64,000 nt of DNA, taken from positions 48,981,531-49,045,530 of the forward strand of contig CM060064.1 in the NCBI GenBank assembly GCA_030533445.1, given 5' to 3'. The position numbers and the translations under genes were made by a program. Numbering within the stretch: position 1 is the first letter of the stretch; each line of letters starts with the position of its first letter. The notes under the pieces are model-generated. The model searched no databases. It saw nothing but the letters and a program-made list of their open reading frames with translations, and was not told the DNA's origin. Positions 8,693 to 15,753 of the stretch are shown in pieces. This stretch comes from Cyprinodon diabolis. Lineage: Eukaryota > Chordata > Actinopteri > Cyprinodontiformes > Cyprinodontidae.

Positions 8693-9095
8693 ATAGTAAA
8701 GACATTCTAAAAAATAAAAATTGTTGTATGGAGTTTCAGAATAGGATAGCACCGAGGCCCTTTAACAGGTCTCCATACCATCCAACTTACTCCATATGAT
8801 TAAAGTCAGAGTACATGGTTAGGTAAGCGTTGATCATTAAGTAGAAGTAGAGAGAATACTACAAAATATTCTAAACTAAATAAAAGGAATTTTTGGAACA
8901 CATCATCAGTAGTGGACCTCAAGATCATCGGGTGTTTCGGCCATTATCACTAGACACCCTCACTCGAGGACGGCCCAGACAGGGATGATCAGTCCCTGCT
9001 GTGTGTCCAATAGCCAATTAGGTTTAAATAATTCTAAAACTAAGTCAATCACAGCATAGAAGAAAAAAACTACAAAAGGTCAAAGGTCAAGGTCC
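8693..9095. other. Anonymous spacer ending in AGGTCA direct repeats
   Basis: No coding region is recognised. Immediately before the large telomeric tract, 9077-9095 reads AGGTCA, A, AGGTCA, AGGTCC: two perfect nuclear-receptor half-sites in DR1 spacing plus a third near half-site. The remainder is AT-rich and not matched to any element I know. Confidence 0.45.
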
Positions 9096-9180
9096 GGTTA
9101 GGGTTAGGGTTAGGTTAGGGTTAGGGTTAGGGTTAGGGTTAGGGTTAGGGTAGGGTTAGGGTTAGGGTGAGGGTTAGGGT
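9096..9180 (+). repeat. Interstitial telomeric repeat, about 14 TTAGGG units
   Basis: An 85-base tract of TTAGGG with single-base-loss variants (TTAGG, TAGGG) and GGGTGA variants concentrated at the right end. G-strand on plus. It abuts the 3' end of the full-length Penelope-like element at 9181. Variant units at the element side suggest it is old or was partly copied from the element's own end. Confidence 0.95.
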
Positions 9181-9293
9181 GACTGAGAATAGGAAGCAAG
9201 GAACCCAGTGAACTGGATCCCCCACAACCCACCCCCAGGCCCCAACCCGCCCCGATGCACGGGCACATCTGCCAGGGTCGCCACCTGCGGATC

Positions 9294-11528
9294 CTACCTC
9301 TCATTCAGGCCTCTGGGGATGAGTGTGTCCAACCTGTGGATCCACAATCTTTCTGCCCTTCTCCTCTGGGCTGCAGACCAGGTTGGGTTGCATTCAAGCA
9401 CCAGGGCAGAGACTGCATCCCATCCGTGGTGTACAAAGTGTTGCACTAGGGGTACATGTGTTTCTTTGTGCTTTAAAATGTTGTATCTATGCTGGGTGAA
9501 GCGTGTAAGGAGGCTGTTACCTGTTTCACCAACATAGTACATGTTGCACACTTTGCATGTAATTAAATAAACACAATTTTTAGACTTGGGGTGTCCTGAT
9601 CTGTCTGATTTAAAAATTGTTTTGTTGAATTTGTTTTGTACCCAGTGCAACTGTTTGAAGAAACCCATGTGACCTTTCACCTTGGGTTTCTTCAAAGGTT
9701 TGACCTCAGCATGGACGAGGAAATCCCTCAGGTTTTTATTTCTTTTGTAAGCCGTGATTATTTTATAATTTTGGAGCAAAGAAGTGTCAGATTGGAATTT
9801 AGTAAAATTATTTTTGATTTTATGTGCAAAGTGTCCTGCTGAGGAGGAGAATGTTGTGATCAGAGGGATCATGGGTGATGCATCAGGGGGTCTGGATTCA
9901 AGGAAGTCCCTCTTGCATGCTCTCAAGAAGGATCTGGAATATCCTCTCTTACCAAGGGCAGAAAACAGAATCCTAGTTGCCTCCTCAAAGTCTGTTTTCT
10001 GTGTACAAATTCTGTGAAATCTGAGGAGTTGTGATTTAACTAGGCCAGCAAAAGTGTGCCTGGGATGATAACTGGTTTTGAATAACAGAGCATGTGTGTC
10101 TGTAGGTTTGAAGAAGACTTTAATATCCAATTTATGTGTCTTATCAAATTGTTTCCCTTTATATGTGGTGGTGTCCAGAAAATCTACGGCTTTAACGCTG
10201 GTAGTGGACTTTACTTTAATTGATGGGTTATGTGTGTTAAGGTGATGGAGGAATTCCTGAAATTCTGCTTCCGAATGAGTCCAGACCCCCCAGATGTCAT
10301 CCAGGTACCTGAAGTAGTGCAGTGGGGCCTTCCTGCACGTACTGAGGGCTCCTGTTTCCCACTCAGCCATGAAGATGTTTGCATATGCCGGTGCAAACTT
10401 TTTCCCCATGGCTGTTCCCTTGATCTGTAAGAAGAATTGGCCATCAAAGTTGAAATCGTTTCTCTTTAAATTTATTTCTAACAATTGTAGAAGTTCTCGA
10501 TCTGGTCTCTTCGAATTTGGATGTTTGTGAAAAATGTTTCTTATACAATTGATTCCTTCATCTATGTCAATATTAGTATATAAGCTATCAATATCAATCG
10601 TGAAAAGAATAGAGTCCTGAGGTAAAGAAATTAATTTAATTTTTTCTACAAAATCATATGTATCTTTGATATAGCTTTTATGTATAATAGATAGTGGATA
10701 TAGATAATAATCAATAAACTCTGCTGTATAATATGTCTCGCTGCTACAGTCAGAGACTATGGGCCTGCCAGGAGGGATCTCATGTGGTTTGCTCCATTTT
10801 TCTGGTTCCTTATGGATTTTTGGAAGCAAATAGAACCTTCTGGCTCTGGGTTCGGAAGATCCACGTAAGTATGTTTTTTGTTTTGCATTAATGAATTTCT
10901 TTTTATATAAATCATCCAGAATTTTATTTACTAGTGGTATAGTATCCATATAAATAGGGGTATCTAATTTTTTATAATAAGTTTCATTATATAATTGTTT
11001 GTATCCCTCCCATAAATATTGCTCCCTGTCCATTATGACAATGGAGCTGCCCTTATCAGCAGGTTTGATTACAATATTTTTGTTATTAATTAGTTCTTTA
11101 AGTGCTTTTGTTTCTTCTAAATTTAGGTTAGGTATGGTTTTGATACATATGAATTTTTTATCTATATATTTTAGATCCTGGGAAATTAATTTTTCCACCT
11201 CAGGAGGAAGAGCAGAAATTGGAGGAGACCAGCTCGATTCCGGCATAAAAGGTAAGTTTTTATTAGGATTATTTCCAATTTCATCTTTGTAGTAAATGGC
11301 CAATTTTATTCTTCTATGATAGTTTTGGAGTTCATGCCTCATTTGGATTTTAAGAAGATTCAGATTATTATTACCCTGGGTGGGGATGAACGTCAGACCC
11401 CTGTTTAACAGGGAACACTGTGCATCACTGAGAGTGAAAGTTTTAGAAAGATTGCAAATATTATTATTGACAATCTGAGAATGCCCCTCCTTCCTTTGCA
11501 GGCTCTTGGGGCTTTCTATTTTAGCCAC
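9294..11528 (-). CDS. Penelope-like reverse transcriptase with C-terminal GIY-YIG endonuclease (ORF2)
   Basis: Retroelement polymerase that would copy the element RNA and, by the nuclease domain, nick target DNA. The 744-residue frame has an N-terminal PLE block (LSDAQCSLLNRGLTFIPT, 33-50), VIKPADKGSSIVIM (153-166), RRFYLLPKIHK and PPGRPIVSD (230-260), motif A FTIDIDSLYTNI (309-320, Asp312/314), motif B GTAMGKKFAPAYAN (371-384), catalytic YLDD (408-411), and the PLE-typical VDFLDTTTY (448-456). The GIY-YIG domain fills 651-744: VYL (653-655), two Cys at 658 and 661, YYVGET (664-669), Arg676 and Glu726 in QRRRAERLW. All key residues are present. No ATG lies near the start: the frame opens with GTG after a TGA, overlaps ORF1 by 13 bases in the -1 frame, and its first ATG is codon 63. 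Likely expression is frameshifting or reinitiation from ORF1. Confidence 0.93.
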   Translation of the reverse strand: MAKIESPKSLQRKEGHSQIVNNNICNLSKTFTLSDAQCSLLNRGLTFIPTQGNNNLNLLKIQMRHELQNYHRRIKLAIYYKDEIGNNPNKNLPFMPESSWSPPISALPPEVEKLISQDLKYIDKKFICIKTIPNLNLEETKALKELINNKNIVIKPADKGSSIVIMDREQYLWEGYKQLYNETYYKKLDTPIYMDTIPLVNKILDDLYKKKFINAKQKTYLRGSSEPRARRFYLLPKIHKEPEKWSKPHEIPPGRPIVSDCSSETYYTAEFIDYYLYPLSIIHKSYIKDTYDFVEKIKLISLPQDSILFTIDIDSLYTNIDIDEGINCIRNIFHKHPNSKRPDRELLQLLEINLKRNDFNFDGQFFLQIKGTAMGKKFAPAYANIFMAEWETGALSTCRKAPLHYFRYLDDIWGVWTHSEAEFQEFLHHLNTHNPSIKVKSTTSVKAVDFLDTTTYKGKQFDKTHKLDIKVFFKPTDTHALLFKTSYHPRHTFAGLVKSQLLRFHRICTQKTDFEEATRILFSALGKRGYSRSFLRACKRDFLESRPPDASPMIPLITTFSSSAGHFAHKIKNNFTKFQSDTSLLQNYKIITAYKRNKNLRDFLVHAEVKPLKKPKVKGHMGFFKQLHWVQNKFNKTIFKSDRSGHPKSKNCVYLITCKVCNMYYVGETGNSLLTRFTQHRYNILKHKETHVPLVQHFVHHGWDAVSALVLECNPTWSAAQRRRAERLWIHRLDTLIPRGLNER

Positions 11529-13675
11529 TCACCCCAGTGGCTCAGCATGCGGGCTGCAGTGGCTTTGGACCAGTGGACGTTGTCACTGCTCACAGAGAAC
11601 AGCTGTTTCTCCAGCGCCGGGATGAAGCGGTTGAGCTGTGAGATGTGCATGTTCATGTGAGAGAGGGTCATCTGTTCCTGGAGAGGCAGTGCTGTTGAGA
11701 AATTTATTAGTGGAACAAAGATCTCAGCATTTGGACATTTAACCCTGGCTGCTCTCAATGTCTCTTTCATCTCCTTCACAGCTGCTGTCTTGTCCCTCTG
11801 AGCTCTGTGGTTGATGCCCAGAGACAGGATCACACGCTCCACGTTCTCTGCCACTGGCTCCTTCTCGAAGAGGTGGGTCATGTGTCTCCATTTGGCACCT
11901 GGAAAGCTGTTAACCTGTGTTTCAGGAAATCTCTGGGCCAGCGTGGAAATAGTCTGGAACTTGGCCACATTAGAATCACCCAGAACCACACATTTATTAG
12001 TCAGGTTAAGGGACCACTCACGGATCTTTCTCTGTGATCCTATGTGTCTGGCTGCCACAGTTACCTGAGCAGATGTGGGTTCCCTGCTTCCACTGATGGA
12101 GGATGCTGCAGCTGGACCAGGAGTCCTCCCCCTGGTGGTGAAGGTGAGTCGTCGCTGTGTGCTGGCCTGCAGCCTTCTGTGCAGAGGCATCAGTCTGGGC
12201 CTAAGTAAGGCCCGCCGTCCGACCTGGGATGAGTTGGAGGCCTGTGACAGAGGAGAGGCTGCCTCTGCTCGTTGCTGACTGCTGATCTCTGCTTCGATGA
12301 GGTCTTCTATTAGGTTGAAGTCGTCCCCCGTGGCAGGAACTGCTGCCCTCTCGGGTTGGAGAGGAGGAGGCTGCTGAGAAGAGTGAGGAGAAGCCGTCTG
12401 CGATGTTCCAGTCGAAGCAGAGGTGATGATCCCGGAAGCTGTGGAGGTCCTCTGCTGTCGTGGAGGAAGAGGTGTGGTGATGTCATCAGTCGGTGGTGGT
12501 GGTGGTGTGGTGTCTGCTACGTCGTTCACATCCTCAGAAGCTGGTGGTGTCCAGCCGGTGCGAGGAGGATCTGTCATGGTGGCTGTTGTGGTCATGACAG
12601 GGCCGGAAGATGGAGAAGAGGGGCCCCTGGCTGTAGTTGCTGGAGCTGGAGTAGGTGGAGGAGTCTGATCAGCCTCCTCCGGTTCATCATCGGTCCCCAC
12701 AGCCTGATCCTGTCGCCCTGTTTGGCTTGCAGAAGACAGGGATGGGGAAGAAGGGGTGGGGGGGCGGGTTGATGGACGAGGGGGGGTAGGTGAGGTCGAA
12801 CCAGATGAGCCCGAGGATGAAGATGATGGTGATGGAGGGTTCATCCCTAATTCCTCTGTGGCCAGGAAGAGCTGAACTTCATCAGCTGTTTTTGGGTCGA
12901 ATCTGCGACCCAGATTCCTCTGTGCCCACTTGATGGCTACCTCCAGTGGAGCTAACATGTCCCCGCCTAGCCGTCTCAGTCTGTTTCTTTCAGAAACGCG
13001 CACCTCTTCATAGTGCTGTTTTAAAATCAGCATGGTATTAAGGGCCCAGTTCATAGCATTGCCTTCAATCAGCTCCATAGTTCTTCTGCTGGGGAAGGCC
13101 GGTTTAATGGTGGATGCTAAGCTATCAGTGGTACGTTCAATAGCCGGTGGCTTCCGTTCATGATGCGACACGTTGTTAAGGTGGTGTGTCGCTTTAAGCA
13201 GTTTATGCAGAGCTCTGACTTTGTCCTTGAACCGCGGATCGTCAGACTGCTGATAATTGTTATTGTTCTGATTCTGCTTATATCTATTAGAGTTCTGGTA
13301 GCCAGATCCATACCTCTGATTGTGCTGATTCTGTGCAGGTGCGTTCCATTCACGGCTGCGGGAGCCGAGGCGGGGTTGCTGCTGCTGCTGTTGTTGCTGG
13401 AAGTGACGTCGTGGATACCCGGAAAAGCTTCGGCGGTAGCCATGGTAACCAGAGTCTTGCTGGAAGTGACGTTGCGGATACCTGGACTGGCTTTGGCGGT
13501 AACCATGGTAACCAGAGCCCCCGCTACGGCTGCGTGGGCCTCTATGGTAGCCGGAGCCCCGGCTATGGCTGCGGGGATACCCACGGGTGACGGAAGCGTA
13601 GCTGGGTCGCCAGTGCTGAGACGGCGGATCTCGGTCCTGCTGGTAGGCCCCGAACCCACCGTGGTTCCGGTCCAA
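11516..13675 (-). CDS. Penelope-like element ORF1: low-complexity RNA-binding-like N-terminus and SGNH-hydrolase-like C-terminus
   Basis: Companion protein of ORF2. Residues 1-145 are R/G/Y/Q/N-rich, with repeated SGYHGYR/SRYPQRHFQQ-like units and eight Gln in a row (93-100), the composition of disordered RNA-binding regions. 146-280 is a predicted helical block (FKDKVRALHKLL, MNWALNTMLILKQHYEEV). 281-555 is Pro/Ser/Thr-rich. 561-719 resembles an SGNH/GDSL hydrolase: VVLGDSN (Ser568), SLGINH (Asn622) and DNVHW (Asp698, His701) match blocks I, III and V. SGNH-type esterase domains are known in ORF1 of CR1-group LINEs; I do not recall one as standard in PLEs. The open frame extends back to a TAA near 13795 without an ATG; the listed start is TTG and the first ATG is codon 200 (13076-13078). 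The true start is unresolved: non-AUG, lost, or joined by splicing. Confidence 0.75.
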   Translation of the reverse strand: MDRNHGGFGAYQQDRDPPSQHWRPSYASVTRGYPRSHSRGSGYHRGPRSRSGGSGYHGYRQSQSRYPQRHFQQDSGYHGYRRSFSGYPRRHFQQQQQQQQPRLGSRSREWNAPAQNQHNQRYGSGYQNSNRYKQNQNNNNYQQSDDPRFKDKVRALHKLLKATHHLNNVSHHERKPPAIERTTDSLASTIKPAFPSRRTMELIEGNAMNWALNTMLILKQHYEEVRVSERNRLRRLGGDMLAPLEVAIKWAQRNLGRRFDPKTADEVQLFLATEELGMNPPSPSSSSSGSSGSTSPTPPRPSTRPPTPSSPSLSSASQTGRQDQAVGTDDEPEEADQTPPPTPAPATTARGPSSPSSGPVMTTTATMTDPPRTGWTPPASEDVNDVADTTPPPPPTDDITTPLPPRQQRTSTASGIITSASTGTSQTASPHSSQQPPPLQPERAAVPATGDDFNLIEDLIEAEISSQQRAEAASPLSQASNSSQVGRRALLRPRLMPLHRRLQASTQRRLTFTTRGRTPGPAAASSISGSREPTSAQVTVAARHIGSQRKIREWSLNLTNKCVVLGDSNVAKFQTISTLAQRFPETQVNSFPGAKWRHMTHLFEKEPVAENVERVILSLGINHRAQRDKTAAVKEMKETLRAARVKCPNAEIFVPLINFSTALPLQEQMTLSHMNMHISQLNRFIPALEKQLFSVSSDNVHWSKATAARMLSHWGEWLK

Positions 13676-13740
13676 TTGGTCCCGGTGGCGCTTTCTTCCT
13701 CGGTGGGGCCCTGGTTCCTGGTTCCTAACCCGGGCCCTGG

Positions 13741-13993
13741 TTCTGGACCCAGGCCCTGCGGAGTAGTGTCCCCTGGTCTCGACACATGTCCCAGGTGTTA
13801 TGAACCGGGCCCCATGGTTCTGGAGGCCTGTGGAGAACCAGGGCGGTCCTGGGCCCGCTTTTGGGCCTGGTTCTGGACCCCTGGTTCTGGACCCAGGCCC
13901 TGCTGATTACTGTCCCCTGGTCTCGACACATGTCCCCGGTGTTATGAACCGGGCCCCATGGTTCTGGAGGCCCGTGGGGAACCAGGGCCCGGT
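13741..13993. repeat. 144-bp tandem duplication in the Penelope-like 5' region
   Basis: TTCTGGACCCAGGCCCTG begins at 13741 and again at 13885, and the following stretch (TGTCCCCTGGTCTCGACACA, then GTGTTATGAACCGGGCCCC) repeats at the same 144-base spacing with scattered differences until about 13993. GC-rich and rich in GGNCC-like motifs. 144 is a multiple of three, so the duplication does not disturb a frame crossing it. Partial 5' duplications are known in PLEs, which can carry tandem or pseudo-LTR arrangements. Confidence 0.8.
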
Positions 13994-14093
13994 CCATGGG
14001 CCCCCTGGTTCTGGAGGACCAGGCTACAATTTATCTATATTTTTATTAAAAAAAAAAATAAAAAACCTCCAGTCACATTTCACAGTATAGTTC

Positions 14094-14098
14094 AAAAA
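14094..14098 (-). terminator. Pol III-type T5 terminator after tRNA-like unit 1
   Basis: Read on the minus strand, the tRNA-like unit 1 ends ...CTGTGC and is followed at once by TTTTT, the usual RNA polymerase III stop. Unit 2 has TTTT at 14226-14229 in the equivalent position. Confidence 0.45.
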
Positions 14099-14167
14099 GC
14101 ACAGCCGGGAGTTGAACCCGGGACGACCGCTTGGGAGGCGGACACTCTACCGCTGGACCAGCCTGGT
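14099..14167 (-). tRNA. tRNA-Gly(CCC)-like unit 1 (probable pseudo-tRNA or SINE head)
   Basis: Minus-strand sequence resembles tRNA-Gly(CCC): a box A-like TGGTCCAGCGG, an anticodon arm with 7-base loop CTCCCAA giving anticodon CCC, and a T arm (CCGGG, TTCAACT, CCCGG) containing box B GGTTCAACTCC. The 5' and 3' acceptor strands (ACCAGGC and CTGTGCT) do not pair beyond a few positions, so a functional tRNA is unlikely. More likely a tRNA-derived repeat that keeps Pol III promoter elements. Oriented like the Penelope-like element, whose 5' end is about 100 bases downstream in the same sense. Confidence 0.45.
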
Positions 14168-14230
14168 CACGTGACCCGGAAACGGGCATGGTGGTTATGT
14201 ATTCGACCGTCACATTCCAGCGGTGAAAAG

Positions 14231-14304
14231 AGATGTCCGCTCCCGGGATTGAACCCCGGTCCGCCGCTTGGGAGGCGGGCATTCTACCGCTGGACCAGCC
14301 TGGT
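14231..14304 (-). tRNA. tRNA-Gly(CCC)-like unit 2 (probable pseudo-tRNA or SINE head)
   Basis: Second unit, 137 bases from the first, with the same box A-like TGGTCCAGCGG, anticodon loop CTCCCAA (CCC) and box B GGTTCAATCCC, but a one-base loss in the T loop and no acceptor pairing. The flank GCCTGGTCACGTGACCCGGAA is shared by both units, so they are tandem duplicates of a longer repeat. A third, decayed partial unit may follow at about 14360-14400. Confidence 0.42.
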
Positions 14305-14444
14305 CACGTGACCCGGAAGCGGGAGTAGTGCTTATGTACTCGACATTCACCTTTAAGCGGTGAAGAGGGAGCCAGCTCTGGGAGACGAACTGAGCTCCGC
14401 CAGCTGCACGCTTGTTTACCAGACTTTCCGGCACCAGAGATGAC

Positions 14445-14990
14445 ATCATCATCGGTCGCCTGAGTCTGGAAGCGGCTAACCAGGTAGCCATCTACCGGAC
14501 CTTTGAACGGATCGCAGCGGCTAAGGAGGGAGGCGATCTACCGGAGCTCTGGATGGATCAAAGCGGCTAATAAGTTAGCTCATCTACCGGACCTTTGAAC
14601 GGATCGCAGCGGCTAAGGAGGGAGGCGATCTACCGGAGCTCTGGATGGATCAAAGCGGCTAATAAGTTAGCTCATCTACCGGACCTTTGAACGGATCGCA
14701 GCGGCTAAGGAGGGAGGCGATCTACCGGAGCTCTGGATGGATCAAAGCGGCTAATAAGTTAGCTCATCTACCGGACCTTTGAACGGATCGCAGCGGCTAA
14801 GGAGGGAGGCGATCTACCGGAGCTCTGGATGGATCAAAGCGGCTAATAAGTTAGCTCATCTACCGGACCTTTGAACGGATTGCAGCGGCTAAGGAGGGAG
14901 GCGATCTACCGGAGATCTGGATGGATCACAGCAGCTAACAAGGTAGCTCATCTACCGGACCGTGTTCGGGTGACTGCTGTGTATTCAGCC
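14445..14990. repeat. Minisatellite, 92-bp unit made of two 46-bp halves
   Basis: TCTACCGGACCTTTG recurs at 14491, 14583, 14675, 14767 and 14859 at exactly 92 bp, with a more divergent start at 14951. Each 92-bp unit splits into two related 46-bp halves: CTACCGGACC...GGCGAT and CTACCGGAGC...GCTCAT. A dimeric higher-order minisatellite; the internal copies are almost identical and the edges more diverged. Unrelated to the 92-bp AT-rich satellite at 5150. Confidence 0.92.
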
Positions 14991-15054
14991 GGCCCGTGGC
15001 TCTTTGCTGCGGGGTAGCATGTAGCCGGCTGTTTAGCTTAGCTCCGAGAGCTCT

Positions 15055-15253
15055 TTGTGTTATGGTACCGGGGCTCTGCTGTGATCGCGGGGCCCGGTAG
15101 AATAACAGCGGGTCGCTGTGTTATGGTACCGGGGCTCTGCTGTGATCGCGGGGCCCGGTAGAATAACAGCGGGGCGCTGTGTTATGGTACCGGGGCTCTG
15201 CTGTGATCGTCGGGCCCGGTAGAATAACAGCGGGTCGCTGTGTTATGGTACCG
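15055..15253. repeat. Minisatellite, 61-bp unit, cut by the assembly gap
   Basis: TATGGTACCGGGGCTCTG recurs at 15061, 15122 and 15183, with TATGGTACCG again at 15244, at 61-bp spacing. GC-rich (CGCGGGGCCCGGTAG core). The array runs into the run of N at 15254, so its real length is unknown. Confidence 0.92.
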
Positions 15254-15753
15254 NNNNNNNNNNNNNNNNNNNNNNNNNNNNNNNNNNNNNNNNNNNNNNN
15301 NNNNNNNNNNNNNNNNNNNNNNNNNNNNNNNNNNNNNNNNNNNNNNNNNNNNNNNNNNNNNNNNNNNNNNNNNNNNNNNNNNNNNNNNNNNNNNNNNNNN
15401 NNNNNNNNNNNNNNNNNNNNNNNNNNNNNNNNNNNNNNNNNNNNNNNNNNNNNNNNNNNNNNNNNNNNNNNNNNNNNNNNNNNNNNNNNNNNNNNNNNNN
15501 NNNNNNNNNNNNNNNNNNNNNNNNNNNNNNNNNNNNNNNNNNNNNNNNNNNNNNNNNNNNNNNNNNNNNNNNNNNNNNNNNNNNNNNNNNNNNNNNNNNN
15601 NNNNNNNNNNNNNNNNNNNNNNNNNNNNNNNNNNNNNNNNNNNNNNNNNNNNNNNNNNNNNNNNNNNNNNNNNNNNNNNNNNNNNNNNNNNNNNNNNNNN
15701 NNNNNNNNNNNNNNNNNNNNNNNNNNNNNNNNNNNNNNNNNNNNNNNNNNNNN
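15254..15753. other. Assembly gap, 500 N
   Basis: Exactly 500 unknown bases between two different tandem arrays. A round number normally marks a gap of unknown or nominal size, so the distance and order of the two sides are not proven by sequence. Confidence 0.99.

Larger units (their letters stand above)
9181..14028 (-). mobile_element. Penelope-like element with GIY-YIG domain, copy 2, two-ORF and near full length
   Basis: Minus-strand element comprising, in its own sense: a 5' region with a 144-bp tandem duplication (about 13741-13993), ORF1 (13675-11516), ORF2 (11528-9294) and a short 3' untranslated region (9293-9181) that runs straight into CCCTCACCCTAACCC. Both long frames are uninterrupted, which suggests recent activity or constraint. 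The 5' boundary is uncertain: I place it where the GC-rich duplicated sequence gives way to an AT-rich tract (about 14028). The tRNA-like units beyond may or may not belong to it. Confidence 0.8.

Noticed and set aside
9096..9180. Present-day chromosome end
   Set aside because: The TTAGGG tract is flanked by tens of kilobases of other sequence on both sides, so it is interstitial.
9208..13000. Several plus-strand frames of 60-140 codons opposite the Penelope-like ORFs
   Set aside because: Antisense shadows of two long, domain-bearing minus-strand frames.
13117..13785. A 222-codon minus-strand frame and a 248-codon plus-strand frame overlapping ORF1 of the Penelope-like element
   Set aside because: Shadows of ORF1: low-complexity, no domains, and their composition simply follows the GC-rich repeats coding the R/G/Y/Q-rich region in the ORF1 frame.
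14099..14304. Functional tRNA-Gly genes
   Set aside because: Anticodon and T arms are good but the acceptor strands do not pair in either unit and one T loop has lost a base; kept only as tRNA-like units.
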